A stretch of 64,000 nucleotides of DNA from Stieleria sp. JC731 (GCF_020966635.1 NZ_JAJKFQ010000011.1:372001-436000); one strand, 5' to 3'. Positions 37,172 to 48,224 are shown, numbered from the stretch's first letter. The notes: a model not told the origin generated them from the sequence alone. Made by a program: numbers and translations.

Positions 37172-40100
37172 ATGTCAAATATGAGACGGCACGGACTTAG
37201 CCTTTTCTGCTTCTTCGCACTCGTTGTGTTCAATGGATTCTCTCCAACGCAACTTTTTGCGCAGTTGACCCTTCCAGAGGCGAAGGAAACGCCGACAGTA
37301 GTCGAGCCTGTCGACGACGGATTGACTGTTGCCGCGATCGATAAAGAGCTTGTCGATGTAGAGGCCAATTCGCAGCTCGAGGAGGCCCTCAAAGGCCGCT
37401 TGGTTGAATCGCTTAAACGGGCCAAAGATTCATTGGCTGCTGTGACCGCGAACCAGGAAGCAACCAAACGCTTTCAATCGATGCTGCAACAAGCACCGGT
37501 TCGGCAAGGCCAGCTTGAGGATTCGATCAAGCAACTTGCTGAAAAGAAAGTGACTGTCGACGAAAACCAGTCAACGACTGCCCTGACTACCAAGCTAGCA
37601 ACGGTCACCAACGAGATCACTTCAACGGCTAAAAGGGTTTCGGATCTCACATCGGAGCCAACTCGCCGGCGTATTCGATTGACTGAGATACCAGAGCTCA
37701 TTTCCAAAGCGGAGCAGCAAGCAAGTGAAGCGAAAACTCTGCTAGAGCAACCTCCTGCTGAAAACGCGAGCGAGCTGGAACGTCGTGTTCAGAAAAACTC
37801 ACTGAGAGCCAAAGTCAAAGAGCAAACCGCGGTCGCCGAGGCGCTCCGTGCTGAGCAGGCTGCCTACATGGCGACAGCAGAGCTATTGCCGCTGGAGCGT
37901 CAACTTGCAGAAGCAACCACGCAGCAGCTTCGCGTCCAAGCAGAGAAGCTGCAAGCTGTGATCGCAGCCCGGCAGCAGCAGGCCGCCGAGGAAACGACGA
38001 CGGATATGCGAAAGGCAGTCGACGCGGTTCCTGAAGCTCTGCGAGACCATGCGATCGCAAACATCAAACTTGCCGAGCGCAATCAAGAACTTTTGGCTAT
38101 CGAAGAAAACGCCGAAATCGAACGTCTTGATGTTCAAGCGGTTTACGATGATGTCCAAGCCGACATGACCACCAGTGAAGAGCGGATCAAGGCCGTTGGA
38201 TTGACAGACGCACTCGGCTTGATTTTGCGGAAGCAACGCGAAGAAGCCGTCACACTTCGATCAAAATATCAACCTAGGGCAGATCTAACGAAGAAGCTCA
38301 ATGAGTATCAGATAGCCGCGTTTCAACTCGAGGACAACCTTGAACAAATCGATCAGGAACTATCGGAGCTTGAAGCCGCAACGATCGACTGGAAAGCGAC
38401 CTCGATTCCATGGGGTGATCTAACCAGAGAAGAAGCCGAGTGGGTCTTGCTGCGTCGTCGCAAGGACTTGATCGATACGACATTGCAAAGCCAAAACCGC
38501 GTGTTGCAAACCATGGTCGTGATCGACACGCAGCGACGAAAGCTGGTTAAAGAGGTGGATCGCTTTACCGAATTTGTCGACCAACACCTTTTCTGGACTC
38601 GCAGTGCCCCAGCCTTTTCTGTTGACGAATTGTCTCGAGCACCAGCGGCGATCAAGTGGGTTGCCGATCCCCGCGCTTGGCAAAGTGTCTTGGGGCAAGT
38701 TTTGGCAACGATATCAAGCTACCCCCTCAAGTCATTCATCTTGACGGTCGCAGTCATCGGTTTGCTGTTGGGGCGATCGCGGATTCGACGGGTGATCGAT
38801 CGCGAAGGCGACATTGCCCATCGTAGTGACGCAACCTACAGCGCCACATTGATCGCGTTATTGGGAACCGTTGCGGATTCGTTGTGCTGGCCATTGGTCT
38901 TTCTAACCTTCAGTTTTTTGCTGACGGCAACGGGAACGGCGGATTCTTTTGTCCGAGGCTTGGGTTTCGGATTTGGCGTTGTCGCGTTGTATGTCGCATC
39001 GCGTGAATTGCTTCGTCAGATCTGCCGTGAGAAAGGCCTCGCGATGGCCCACTTCGATTGGGGTGATACATTTCGTAAATACCTTCGTAGGCACCTGCGT
39101 TGGTACACTCTGCTGGGAAGTTTGTGTGTCTTGGTGATGGCCGGATTTCACGAGCATCCCGATACGGCGACACGGGCACTCGCGACACGGATTGCAGCGA
39201 CTTCGCTGTTCATTCTGACGGCGGTCTTTCACCACATCATCATGCGGTCAAAAAGTCCGCTTCACGGCGAAGTTGTTCGGCACAATCCCGAGTCGAATCT
39301 TTACCATTTCCGGAAAATGATCTGGGTCGTGGCCATTGCGATACCGATCGTTTTCGGGATTCTGGCGATGGCCGGTTACCTCGACACGACGTCTCGACTT
39401 GGCAGGTCGTTGCAGTCAACGTTTTTGTTGTTGGTCGTCGTGGTACTGACGTCCGGTTTGATCTCTCGCTGGATGATGTTGAAGAAGCGAGACCTTGCCC
39501 GTCAAAAAGCGAAAGAGTTAAGAGCGCGACGAGCCGCCGAAATGCAGGCCGATGCATCGTCGCCAACAGCCGCAGCGAAAGAAGCCGGAATTGTTTTGCA
39601 CGAAGAAGACATTGACTTTGGGGCGATTGACCAACAGTCGCGTCAAACTTCATTTGTGATTTCGTCAATTCTAGCAATCGTGGGACTTGGGTATATCTGG
39701 AGCGATGTGATCCCGGCGCTCAAGCTGTTTGACGAGTGGGCGATCACAATCGGATCCGGCGAAGAGGCCGAGAAAGTAAGTGTGCTCGATGCTGTTATTG
39801 CTTCAATCAGCATCGCGGTGACGATCTATATCACAAGAGTCTTGCCCGGGTTGTTTGACCTGTTGGTGCTTGGACGCACTTCGCTCGATTCGGGGGCTCG
39901 TTACGCGATTTCGACCTTGTTGCGGTATGCTTTGATCATTTTCGGTGCTGTGTTTGTGATGAACCTGTTGAGTGTTCCGTACGACAAGCTTGGATGGCTT
40001 CTCGCTGCGGCCTCGGTCGGTTTGGGTTTTGGTCTTCAGGAGATCGTCGCGAACTTTATTTCAGGGATTATTTTGCTTCTGGAACGTCCCGTCCGCGTCG

Positions 40101-40618
40101 GTGACGTGGTCACAATCGATGACACCACGGGGATCGTCAGTCGTATTCAGATGCGAGCGACGACGGTGACGAACTGGGACCGAAAAGAATTGGTGATCCC
40201 CAACAAAGACTTGATCACACAGAAACTGTTGAACTGGTCGCTGACCAACGTTGTGAACCGGCTGACGCTAAAGATTGGTGTCGCGTATGGAACAGATCCG
40301 AACCAAGTTCGTCGGATTCTCTTTGACGTCGTTACCAGCCATCCCGAGGTGATGGTCGACCCCGCACCGCTGATCAACTTCGAAAGCTTTGGTGACAGTT
40401 CGTTGGATTTCGTGATTCGTTTGTATCTTGAGAAACTGGATAATCGAATCGAGATCACGCATCAATTGAACACCGCGATCGCGAACGCGTTGAGCAAAGC
40501 GAATATCGAGATTCCATTCCCACAGCGAGATGTCAATTTCTCGTTCTCTGACGGGACCGATATCAAAACGCTAGGAAAGAATTTCGGCCGCGGGTTAGAC
40601 GGTTGCGGCGACAGTTGA
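37172..40618 (+). CDS. Large MscS/MscK-type mechanosensitive channel
   Basis: An 1148-residue channel protein. A signal peptide (LSLFCFFALVVFNGF) is followed by a periplasmic region of about 450 residues that is largely coiled coil (about 40-480). A cluster of transmembrane helices lies between about 515 and 930, and a canonical MscS domain is at about 930-1130: the pore-lining helix and beta domain contain AASVGLGFGLQEIVANFISG, LLERPVRVGDVVTIDD, GIVSRIQMRATTVTNWDRKE and VIPNKDLITQKLLNWSL. The architecture resembles MscK/YjeP-type channels, which open under membrane tension during osmotic downshock. Met4 at 37181 is an alternative start. The stop is directly followed by an inverted-repeat array. 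Confidence 0.95.
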   Translation: MSNMRRHGLSLFCFFALVVFNGFSPTQLFAQLTLPEAKETPTVVEPVDDGLTVAAIDKELVDVEANSQLEEALKGRLVESLKRAKDSLAAVTANQEATKRFQSMLQQAPVRQGQLEDSIKQLAEKKVTVDENQSTTALTTKLATVTNEITSTAKRVSDLTSEPTRRRIRLTEIPELISKAEQQASEAKTLLEQPPAENASELERRVQKNSLRAKVKEQTAVAEALRAEQAAYMATAELLPLERQLAEATTQQLRVQAEKLQAVIAARQQQAAEETTTDMRKAVDAVPEALRDHAIANIKLAERNQELLAIEENAEIERLDVQAVYDDVQADMTTSEERIKAVGLTDALGLILRKQREEAVTLRSKYQPRADLTKKLNEYQIAAFQLEDNLEQIDQELSELEAATIDWKATSIPWGDLTREEAEWVLLRRRKDLIDTTLQSQNRVLQTMVVIDTQRRKLVKEVDRFTEFVDQHLFWTRSAPAFSVDELSRAPAAIKWVADPRAWQSVLGQVLATISSYPLKSFILTVAVIGLLLGRSRIRRVIDREGDIAHRSDATYSATLIALLGTVADSLCWPLVFLTFSFLLTATGTADSFVRGLGFGFGVVALYVASRELLRQICREKGLAMAHFDWGDTFRKYLRRHLRWYTLLGSLCVLVMAGFHEHPDTATRALATRIAATSLFILTAVFHHIIMRSKSPLHGEVVRHNPESNLYHFRKMIWVVAIAIPIVFGILAMAGYLDTTSRLGRSLQSTFLLLVVVVLTSGLISRWMMLKKRDLARQKAKELRARRAAEMQADASSPTAAAKEAGIVLHEEDIDFGAIDQQSRQTSFVISSILAIVGLGYIWSDVIPALKLFDEWAITIGSGEEAEKVSVLDAVIASISIAVTIYITRVLPGLFDLLVLGRTSLDSGARYAISTLLRYALIIFGAVFVMNLLSVPYDKLGWLLAAASVGLGFGLQEIVANFISGIILLLERPVRVGDVVTIDDTTGIVSRIQMRATTVTNWDRKELVIPNKDLITQKLLNWSLTNVVNRLTLKIGVAYGTDPNQVRRILFDVVTSHPEVMVDPAPLINFESFGDSSLDFVIRLYLEKLDNRIEITHQLNTAIANALSKANIEIPFPQRDVNFSFSDGTDIKTLGKNFGRGLDGCGDS

Positions 40619-40631
40619 GTGTGTCTCTCCT

Positions 40632-41013
40632 GAGCCGCAAAGGCGCTAGCCGCGGTTGAGTGCCGCACGAACACGGGTTTTCCGATCAGCCGCTTGGCGC
40701 CAGCCTGCGGTTCCCGCTATTGGATCCATTAGAACCGCACGCTTGCGCGTCGCGGCTGATATTTGTAGCGTGAACATGAGTCATCACGATCAGCCGCGGT
40801 TGCGTGTGTCTTGCCTGAGCCGCATCGGCGTTAGCCACGGTTGTGTGCAGCGCGAACCCGGGTTTCCCGATCAGCCGCTTGGCGCCAGCCTGCGATTCCC
40901 GCTACTGCATCCACTAGAACCGCACGCTGGCGCGTCGCGGCTGATATTTGCGGCTTAGCATGGTGAGTAACTTGTGTATCTCACGAAACCGTCGCTATCG
41001 CATTACAGCTCAG
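40632..41013. repeat. Inverted-repeat array between the MscS gene and the FG-GAP gene
   Basis: Two tandem units of 185 bp begin with gagccg at 40632 and 40817. Each has a short arm of the gagccg/gctagc family, then a second nested inverted repeat: gatcagccgcttggcgccag with cctgcggtt pairs with aaccgcacgctggcgcgtcg with cggctgat. The array ends at 40989-41013 with aaccgtcgctatcgcattac and agctcag, a diverged right arm. It occupies almost the whole 418-bp gap between convergent stops at 40618 and 41037. Confidence 0.88.
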
Positions 41014-41036
41014 TTGGACAGCCATTCGCCAAACCG

Positions 41037-44000
41037 TTATAGGTCTGACGGGATAAACGACTGGGCTGGTACATCGCCTCGTTTCCAGAACGCTCGAAAT
41101 GATTGCCGGCGGCGTCGAGACGCTTCGTGTTCTTCTGCGACAGATTGAAATTGCGGGGCAGACTCAATCGTCGGCGGGTAAGAACTCATCTCACGAATAG
41201 GCAATGGCCCGATGGATTGTCCGGTTAAGGTATTCAGATCGGCGTCCTTATCCCATCCCACGCAGTGCAGGATGAAATCACGGCGATACCCTTCGGGAGG
41301 ATCATTCTCTGGGGCTCGGAACTTCATCCGGATCTCGTCACCGCCACTGATCACCACCATTCGATCATCCCAAGCGGCTAGCTTCTCAGTACAGTCGCCG
41401 AAGTTGCTAACGGCACCGCGAAGTGGCGGCCATTTCGGGGTCTGGCTGGCATCAGCGTAGTCGTACAGTTCGGGACGCGTTGAATCGGTTTTCGATCGAG
41501 CGCTGAAGCCGTGGTACGTCAATGTCGCGGCATCAATCGGAAGCGGCCGTTCGATCACATCCGCATCAAGACTGGTGATCGCCAGTGACGCGCTATCCCA
41601 ATAGATTTGCGCACTCGTCCGAATGCGTACTCGCGGGTCGTTGCGAAGCAGATGATCGGTCACATCAACGATAATGGTTTTCGTCTTGCCACCGGGAAAA
41701 CCCATGAAGGCGATCGCTTGATTCCATTCGCTCGAGCCGCTTTCCTTGGGAACCCAAACCGACGGAAACTCGATCGCCGGCAGTTCGGGATTTTGATCGA
41801 TTTGAATGTTCAGCGAAGTATCGGTCGGAAGAATCCATCCACGGAGGATCACACAGACACGGCGCTCGTCTTTGGCCTTTTGAAGCTCTTTCGCAGCACG
41901 GTCACCGAAATCGAGATCGATCCAGTGCGGCGGACATAGCCCCTGACGTAAGCGACGGTCAAATCCTTGAACGTAGTTTTCGTCAGCATTCGAAAGTTTG
42001 GCGGTCACATCGGTGCCAGACGTATCGGTTGCAGAATGCAAAGGAAATCGATCGTTCTGGTCGAAAGCAAAAACGGTCGGTTCGGCAATCGTTGGTGGAC
42101 CCACCTTCTCGTTGGTCCAGATTTCGACGTCTTCGGGGCGGTCGACTGCGATCAATTCGACGTGATCTACGTAGGCAACTTCCCACAGCTCTTCGGTAAG
42201 TCTTAGGTCGTAATAGCCATCTGCAGTTTTCGCGATTGAGTCACTGTTGAGTTTTAAATATTCCCAGGGGCGATCTTTTTGGACCACACCGGCGGCGACT
42301 TGCAGACCAAGTGGCGCCGCCCAGAGACAATCGGTTTGGAAGGCGAGTTTTTCACCGTCCCAGCTATAGAGATAGGGGCAAGAACCTTTAAGCGTTTGTT
42401 CTTCTTCGACGACCGTATTGATTTTTGGGCTCGTCAACGTTTGAGTCAGACCGTTGGGCATGATCACACGAATGTTGTCGATAGTGGTCAGGCCGTCGAG
42501 TCCGAAGTACGTTTCGGGGCTGGTCACTATCTGGCTGCGATAATAGGGCCCACTGCGTAGTTCTAAGACCGAACCGATCGCGTAGTGATTGACGCGGCCA
42601 CTGGCTGCGGCGTTGTCTGCGATACCTTTGAATCGAACTTTGACAAAGCCCGGTTTCGATCCGATCTTATTGGTCAGGACTTGCAGTTGATCTTCCCATG
42701 CGACCGCGTCGATCTTGCCGTCCGCGTTCCAATCGCCTGCCGCAATCGGGGACGATGGGATAGCCGGTTTGCTTTCCAGCTCAGCAATTCCCCACGGGCC
42801 TAAGCGGACAGCCGAGGAGCCACCAAGGATTTCCAGATAGCTATCGCCGTCAAAGTCTGCGATCGCTGGTCGATTTGAAAATCCTTTTCCCGTTTCAACT
42901 CGATCGACCGCCCAGACACCGATGTCGGATGAATTTCCCAGGGCGACCAGCGATTGCTGGCTGCTGGTCGCGACAATATCCCAGCCAACATTCGAATCGA
43001 CGTCTTGAATCGAAACGGTCAGTGCGGGATCGCTTTCGCTTACTTTTAACGCAGGAACTTGTTTGATTTCGCGATGACGAAATTGCAGGTGAAGCAGGTT
43101 CTCAAGCTGGCTGATACGGCCAGAAGCATGAATCGCGATGACGTCCAGGTCGATGTCACGATCAAGGTCTCCGATGGTCATATCGGCGATCGCATCATCC
43201 GCTGGAACGGTTGATGTTTTTACGGGGGCTTCGAAGAAAGTTCGGTTCCCGCGATTGATAAAGACACGGATGCCGTTGTCTTTCGTTGCGAGAATCAAAT
43301 CCAAGTCTCCGTCGCCTTCCAGGTCGCCTGTCGTCGCGGCGGTGACCGTGCCGACTGTTTGCAGTCCGGTGTCGCCTTCTAAGAATGCTAGACGTTGGTC
43401 GGCTGCGGTTTCAGATCTTGCATCGATCCGCACCATTTGAACGCCAGATTCGCCAAACAGGACGAATCCTTGAAACGTGTTGTGCCGTGCCTTGGATGAA
43501 TAGTCTTGCTGTTCCGGTGTGGAAGCAGCTTGGCTCTGTTTAATTCGGTCCGTATCACTGCTGTCGACCATGAATAGGTCGGCTGCAATCATTCCCGATG
43601 GTTGGTTCTCAAGCTGAAGCGAGGCGTAGGATGTCCACTGAGTGTTGTCGTTTTCGATCAGCTGCAACTTGCCGTCGGATGTGATGACAGCCAGATCCAA
43701 GTCCAGGTCCAGGTCAAAGTCGATCGGCAGTGTTGCCACGACTGAGCCGCCTGTTTCGAAGACCGTTTCAGAAAAGCTGATTGGCTGTTTTGCCCGTGCC
43801 AGGGGATTGTCTTGGGTAATGGCCGAAGAAAGACGCCGTACAGCATCGAAATTCAAACGATCCAAAGGGTGCGGGTTTGCACGTCGACGATCCGCACGAA
43901 CGATCTCAAGCGGATTTAGCACATTGGACCACAAGACGTAGGACTGATCAGCCTTTGCCCAATCGCCGTCTTGGATTGCCGTTTTGATTCGCTCGGCAAG

Positions 44001-44834
44001 CTCTTGCGGTTCGATGCCAATCGGTTTGGTGTAGGCACTCAAGGTCGGTTCGACAGCGGTGGCCAATTCCCATGTGCGATCGACCAGATCACCCGCAGAC
44101 TTGTCGCGACTGTCGATTGCCAAACGAAGCGCCTGCATTGCGATGAATAGGTTGTCTGGATTCGAATCCGAAAGCCGCTTGAGCGTTTTCATCGCGGGAC
44201 TTTGAATCTCCGCAGGCAGGCCATCAACAGGGTCGGACATCTTGTCCAGCAGTTCGATGTATGGGCCGCCAAGAATGACTGCTTGTGGCGCACCGCCTGT
44301 CTTTCCTGCGATGGCGGTGGTCAAGCGATTGAGTAGCTCTTTGCGAAGCGACTTGCCAATGGTGGCTCCCAAAAGGGCCGCCTCGTGCGCGTCAATTCGA
44401 GCGGCGAGCCATAGCTTGGTGACTTCGTCGCCCGAAACGATCGAGTAAGCTTCGATTGCCGAACGGGCGGTATCGATCGCCGATGGAAGTTTTGACCGAG
44501 CCGCCTTTTGCTCCTCTTTGGATTTCACCGAATCGGTCGCGATTCCGGTCAACTGGTCGACTCGAAGGACCGACGCGAGAGCCCGATTGAGTTCGACAGA
44601 CGGATCCTCTGGCAACACCTGACCGAGCTGTTGCCACAATTGGACGGCTTGATCGGCTTCTAGATTCTCTGTAGCGGCCAACGCACTGTTTAATTTGACA
44701 AGCGTTGCCTCGGATTCACCCGAAACGCTGGGCGTGGTACCGTTTGTATTTGCCGGTTTCTTGCGACAGCCGCTGCTGGTCCCGACTGCGGTCAGCATGC
44801 ACATCGCGAACACGGCAAAGTGGTTTCTGTACAT
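41037..44834 (-). CDS. FG-GAP/VCBS repeat lipoprotein with ASPIC-type domain
   Basis: The frame extends to 45062, but the ATG at 44834 gives a lipoprotein signal ([20 protein letters not shown] followed by SGC), and the upstream part would overlap the divergent gene, so 44834 is preferred. The mature protein of about 1240 residues has an alpha-helical N-terminal region, then FG-GAP/VCBS-type calcium-binding repeats ([49 protein letters not shown]), then a segment typical of ASPIC/UnbV ([33 protein letters not shown]). The last 400 residues contain [20 protein letters not shown] and are not assigned. Outer-membrane anchoring and a beta-propeller adhesion or binding role are inferred. It is divergent from the FAH-family gene. 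Confidence 0.9.
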   Translation of the reverse strand: MYRNHFAVFAMCMLTAVGTSSGCRKKPANTNGTTPSVSGESEATLVKLNSALAATENLEADQAVQLWQQLGQVLPEDPSVELNRALASVLRVDQLTGIATDSVKSKEEQKAARSKLPSAIDTARSAIEAYSIVSGDEVTKLWLAARIDAHEAALLGATIGKSLRKELLNRLTTAIAGKTGGAPQAVILGGPYIELLDKMSDPVDGLPAEIQSPAMKTLKRLSDSNPDNLFIAMQALRLAIDSRDKSAGDLVDRTWELATAVEPTLSAYTKPIGIEPQELAERIKTAIQDGDWAKADQSYVLWSNVLNPLEIVRADRRRANPHPLDRLNFDAVRRLSSAITQDNPLARAKQPISFSETVFETGGSVVATLPIDFDLDLDLDLAVITSDGKLQLIENDNTQWTSYASLQLENQPSGMIAADLFMVDSSDTDRIKQSQAASTPEQQDYSSKARHNTFQGFVLFGESGVQMVRIDARSETAADQRLAFLEGDTGLQTVGTVTAATTGDLEGDGDLDLILATKDNGIRVFINRGNRTFFEAPVKTSTVPADDAIADMTIGDLDRDIDLDVIAIHASGRISQLENLLHLQFRHREIKQVPALKVSESDPALTVSIQDVDSNVGWDIVATSSQQSLVALGNSSDIGVWAVDRVETGKGFSNRPAIADFDGDSYLEILGGSSAVRLGPWGIAELESKPAIPSSPIAAGDWNADGKIDAVAWEDQLQVLTNKIGSKPGFVKVRFKGIADNAAASGRVNHYAIGSVLELRSGPYYRSQIVTSPETYFGLDGLTTIDNIRVIMPNGLTQTLTSPKINTVVEEEQTLKGSCPYLYSWDGEKLAFQTDCLWAAPLGLQVAAGVVQKDRPWEYLKLNSDSIAKTADGYYDLRLTEELWEVAYVDHVELIAVDRPEDVEIWTNEKVGPPTIAEPTVFAFDQNDRFPLHSATDTSGTDVTAKLSNADENYVQGFDRRLRQGLCPPHWIDLDFGDRAAKELQKAKDERRVCVILRGWILPTDTSLNIQIDQNPELPAIEFPSVWVPKESGSSEWNQAIAFMGFPGGKTKTIIVDVTDHLLRNDPRVRIRTSAQIYWDSASLAITSLDADVIERPLPIDAATLTYHGFSARSKTDSTRPELYDYADASQTPKWPPLRGAVSNFGDCTEKLAAWDDRMVVISGGDEIRMKFRAPENDPPEGYRRDFILHCVGWDKDADLNTLTGQSIGPLPIREMSSYPPTIESAPQFQSVAEEHEASRRRRQSFRAFWKRGDVPAQSFIPSDL

Positions 44835-44886
44835 AAATCCGGTCTCGGTCAGGTTCCGCAAGAAAAGAATTGAAACTCGATTCATT

Positions 44887-45741
44887 ATGAAGTTAGCAAA
44901 ATTTATCGACTCTTCCGACTCGGTGCGATTCGGTCGCGTCATCGAAAACGAATTAATTCCGCTGGTTGCTAGCGACGAATATCCGACCTTGGCTGCGATT
45001 ATCGCCGCTCCCTCTCCAGCAGAGGCCGTGGATAGTCTTGCGACCGAAGATGCGATCGCCATCTCCCCGGCAGTGCGATGGCTGCCACCGATCGATCAGC
45101 AAGAGGTGTGGGCGGCAGGCGTGACCTATAAACGTAGCCAGACCGCTCGGATGGAAGAGTCTGAGGCTGCCGCTTCATGTTACGATCGAGTTTACAACGC
45201 GGATCGCCCCGAATTGTTTTTTAAAGCGACGCCGCACCGAGTTGCGGGGCATTTGCAGCCTCTTCGCATCCGTTCCGATGCGACTTGGAACGTTCCTGAG
45301 CCCGAAATTACCCTAGTTTTAAATCCATCGATGGACATTGTCGGTTTAACCGTCGGCAATGATATGAGTTCCCGCGACATCGAAGGTGAAAACCCGCTGT
45401 ATCTGCCACAGGCGAAATGCTACGACCAATGTGCCGGACTTGGGCCATGGGTCGTCCTGTTCGATTCGTTACCCGCACCAAGCGAACTTCAGGTTGATCT
45501 AAAAATCGAGCGAGACGGCGAGGTTGTGTTTGATCAACAAACAGCCGGTGATCAGATGGCCCGAACGTTTACCGATTTGGTCGGTTGGCTTGCCAAAGAC
45601 AACTCATTTCCTGCCGGTGCGTTCTTGATGACCGGAACCGGAATCGTCCCGACAAGCGACTTTACACTGCTTCCCGGTGATCAGGTCCACATATCGATTG
45701 CTGGTGTCGGAACCCTCAGCAATCCCATCGTCCAAGGTTAG
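44887..45741 (+). CDS. Fumarylacetoacetase-fold dehydratase/hydrolase, likely 2-keto-3-deoxy-sugar-acid dehydratase
   Basis: A 284-residue protein of the FAH superfamily. The metal-binding Glu residues and motif are in [13 protein letters not shown], and [20 protein letters not shown] resembles 2-keto-3-deoxy-D-arabinonate/xylonate dehydratases more than true fumarylacetoacetases. These enzymes convert 2-keto-3-deoxypentonate to 2-ketoglutarate semialdehyde. The next gene is a dehydrogenase of the type that oxidises that product, which supports the call. The ATG at 44887 ([10 protein letters not shown]) is preferred over an in-frame start at 44695, which lies inside the divergent lipoprotein gene. 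Confidence 0.85.
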   Translation: MKLAKFIDSSDSVRFGRVIENELIPLVASDEYPTLAAIIAAPSPAEAVDSLATEDAIAISPAVRWLPPIDQQEVWAAGVTYKRSQTARMEESEAAASCYDRVYNADRPELFFKATPHRVAGHLQPLRIRSDATWNVPEPEITLVLNPSMDIVGLTVGNDMSSRDIEGENPLYLPQAKCYDQCAGLGPWVVLFDSLPAPSELQVDLKIERDGEVVFDQQTAGDQMARTFTDLVGWLAKDNSFPAGAFLMTGTGIVPTSDFTLLPGDQVHISIAGVGTLSNPIVQG

Positions 45742-45802
45742 CGTTCACGTTCGCCAACTTGTCATTCCACCGTTCATCCAAACTTTCAACAGCGCTGATC
45801 CT

Positions 45803-47380
45803 ATGCCTGCCAAAGTGTTAATCGCCGGTACTTGGCGTGATGCCGATTTCACCGGAACATTCCAAGCGACCAATCCAAATACGAATGAAAAGTTAGCAAC
45901 CGAATTCCCGATCAGCTCGTGGGCGGATTGCGATGCGGCTCTTGACGCGGCTGTCGAAGCTGCTCGCGAAATGCGTCGGCTTCCCGCTGCAAAAATAGCG
46001 GAGTTCATGGAGTGCTACGCGGACAAGATCGATGCGGCCAAAGACAGCTTGACCGAAGCCGCCTTTGCAGAGACAGGCTTGGCCAAGTCACCTCGATTGG
46101 CCGATGTCGAATTGCCACGGACGAGCAACCAGTTGCGCACCGCAGCAGCGGCTTGCCGCAGCGGTGATTGGGCTCACGCGACGGTCGACACCGCGACCGG
46201 GATCCGTTCGTGCTTGGAAGCTCTTGGTCCCGTTTGCGTTTTCGGTCCCAACAACTTTCCATTCGCCTTCGGAAGTGTTTCCGGTGGCGACTTTGCAGCA
46301 GCGATCGCGGCAGGGAACCCCGTCATTGGAAAGGCAAACAGTTCTCATCCTGATACGACTCGAATCTTCGCCGAACTCGCCTTGGCCGCTGCCGAAGAAA
46401 CTGGCGTCCCTAAGGCAATCGTTCAGCTGATCTATCGAACCGGTCACGCCGATGGAGAACGCTTGGTTTCCGACCCACGTGTCGGAGCAACGGGTTATAC
46501 GGGAAGCCGTCACGCAGGTTTGAAACTAAAGGAAGCAGCCGACAAGGCAGGCAAGCCGATCTACTTGGAATTGTCCAGCGTGAATCCCGTTGTGATCTTG
46601 CCAGGTGCGATGAGTTCACGCGGTGATGAGATTCTTAACGAGTTCACCACAAGTGCTTTAATGGGGACCGGGCAGTTCTGCACCAATCCTGGTTTGGTCT
46701 TGCTACTTGCCGGTGAAGAGACCGAAGCATTCATCGAACAGGTCAAGCAACGCTACGGCGGCGCGGCACCCGGAACTCTGTTATCACCTGCGGTCGCGTC
46801 AAGCTTGAAGTCGAGCGTGGAAACTTTGTGTGGATTCGGTGCTCAGTTGCTCGTTGGTGGCGGTGAAACCGAGCCCGGTCGATGTGCTCTCGCTAACACG
46901 CTTCTCCGAGCGTCCGCGGCGCAGTTCATCGACAATCCAGAAGGATTCCAGACGGAAGCGTTCGGAAATGCTTCGTTAATTGTCGTCGCAGATGATCTCG
47001 AACAATTGTGCAGCGTGATTGCCAGTCTTGAAGGCAACTTGACCGGATGCGTCTATAGCGACCCTGCAGGAAGTGATGACGAGGCCTACGATAAAGTTGC
47101 GTTCGAACTGATCCCTAAAGTCGGTCGTGTGCTGAACGACAAAATGCCGACCGGTGTAGCGGTTTCGGCAGCAATGAATCATGGCGGTCCATTCCCATCG
47201 ACAGGACATCCCGGATTCACTGCGGTTGGTGTTCCGGCTAGCTTGATCCGTTTTGGAAAGCTGACCAGTTATGACAACGTACGGGCCGGTCGTTTGCCCG
47301 CGCTTCTTGGTGACAAGAACCCGACCGGAAGCACATTCCGGTTGATCGATGGTGCTTGGACCACCGGTGACGTCGGTTAA
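45803..47380 (+). CDS. 2-ketoglutarate semialdehyde dehydrogenase-type aldehyde dehydrogenase
   Basis: A 525-residue aldehyde dehydrogenase of the KGSADH group, longer than typical ALDHs. The nucleophile is the Cys in MGTGQFCTNPG, the general-base Glu is in IYLELSSVNPVVI, and the cofactor loop is GATGYTGSRHAGLKL. The N-terminus, FGPNNFPFAFGSVSGGDFA, and the late HGGPFPSTGHPGFTAVG are typical of this group. It would convert 2-ketoglutarate semialdehyde to 2-ketoglutarate, completing an oxidative pentose or sugar-acid (Weimberg-type) pathway with the preceding FAH-family enzyme. The ATG at 45803 lies 61 bp after that gene. Upstream sugar-oxidising steps are not in the window. Confidence 0.92.
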   Translation: MPAKVLIAGTWRDADFTGTFQATNPNTNEKLATEFPISSWADCDAALDAAVEAAREMRRLPAAKIAEFMECYADKIDAAKDSLTEAAFAETGLAKSPRLADVELPRTSNQLRTAAAACRSGDWAHATVDTATGIRSCLEALGPVCVFGPNNFPFAFGSVSGGDFAAAIAAGNPVIGKANSSHPDTTRIFAELALAAAEETGVPKAIVQLIYRTGHADGERLVSDPRVGATGYTGSRHAGLKLKEAADKAGKPIYLELSSVNPVVILPGAMSSRGDEILNEFTTSALMGTGQFCTNPGLVLLLAGEETEAFIEQVKQRYGGAAPGTLLSPAVASSLKSSVETLCGFGAQLLVGGGETEPGRCALANTLLRASAAQFIDNPEGFQTEAFGNASLIVVADDLEQLCSVIASLEGNLTGCVYSDPAGSDDEAYDKVAFELIPKVGRVLNDKMPTGVAVSAAMNHGGPFPSTGHPGFTAVGVPASLIRFGKLTSYDNVRAGRLPALLGDKNPTGSTFRLIDGAWTTGDVG

Positions 47381-47533
47381 GACGTCGGTTAATTCGATCT
47401 CGCAAGCTTGATCTAGTGCTCGGCGAAGGGTCGCTTGTTGAAACGACCCAAAGCGGAGTCCTCTACGGAGTCAATGATCCAGATCGATTGTTATTCCATC
47501 GCGGCTATAGAAAGCCGTATCCGATTTAGCTGA

Positions 47534-47558
47534 AAACGCGACAGCCTCTGTCGCGTTT
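47534..47558. terminator. Hairpin between convergent genes, possible terminator
   Basis: aaacgcgacag at 47534-47544 pairs perfectly with ctgtcgcgttt at 47548-47558 over 11 bp with a 3-nt loop. It lies between stops at 47380 and 47592. Short T-runs follow on both strands, so it could serve both genes weakly. Confidence 0.5.
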
Positions 47559-47591
47559 GGCAATGTGACCGGTTTTTCCGCCGGTCATCGG

Positions 47592-48224
47592 CTAGCGACG
47601 ACGACGGCGTAGGAAGACGAGTCCGGCCACGCAAAGTGCGCTCGCATGGCTGGGTTCTGGGATCGCCGTGATAGCGGTGGATGTGATTCGCAATCCCCAT
47701 CCGCCCAATGAACCTGTGTCGGCAGACACATGATCGCTGATGGTCAGTTTCCAATCACCAGCAGTCGCTTCACCGGCAAAGGTCGATACCAGGCTGGTGA
47801 AGTTTCCGTTGTCTGTCGCGGCGAAGTAAACACCTGACGCGGCAGCTGTGGCACCGTTGATCGAAGCCAGTTCGGTTTCAAGATCCGCACCCGAATCTGC
47901 AAACGTGTAGTCACCATTGAAATCCGAGCCGTCGCCATATTGCCCAGCCCCGGGACGATAGAACAAGCTGGTCGTCGAACCGTGTGGTGATTCAAGCGTC
48001 GCGATCAAGTCGCCTGCCCATTCATGAGTCAGGCCGAACAAGTCGACTTCGATACCGGAAATCATTTCATTTTGAGTAATGGAAATGATTGAGCTAAACC
48101 CTGGACTCGAGTCATCTGGGATCGCAAAACCGCTACCCGACGAATCGATGATGTCCGCAAACGAAACGCTGTGTAATGCAGCGCTAAGTGCGACGACAAC
48201 CGCGCATCGCATGACATTATTCAC
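47592..48224 (-). CDS. PEP-CTERM exported protein with proprotein-convertase P-like domain
   Basis: The GTG at 48224 is preferred because the sequence aggggg lies 8 nt upstream on the coding strand and the signal peptide (VNNVMRCAVVVALSAALH) then sits at the N-terminus; an ATG at 48212 is an alternative. The central region (ISGIEVDLFGLTHEWAGDL, LESPHGSTTSLFYRPG, GDWKLTISDHVSADTGSLGG) matches the jelly-roll P domain found after subtilisin-type proteases, but no protease domain is present. The C-terminus is a PEP-CTERM sorting signal: AIPEPSHASA, a hydrophobic helix and an RRRRR end. Such proteins are processed by exosortase and placed at the surface or in the exopolysaccharide. Confidence 0.9.
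   Translation of the reverse strand: MNNVMRCAVVVALSAALHSVSFADIIDSSGSGFAIPDDSSPGFSSIISITQNEMISGIEVDLFGLTHEWAGDLIATLESPHGSTTSLFYRPGAGQYGDGSDFNGDYTFADSGADLETELASINGATAAASGVYFAATDNGNFTSLVSTFAGEATAGDWKLTISDHVSADTGSLGGWGLRITSTAITAIPEPSHASALCVAGLVFLRRRRR

Noticed and set aside
40656-40958. A 100-codon ORF after the MscS gene.
   Set aside because: Entirely within the inverted-repeat array and similar to the false ORFs at 60.6-61.5 kb.
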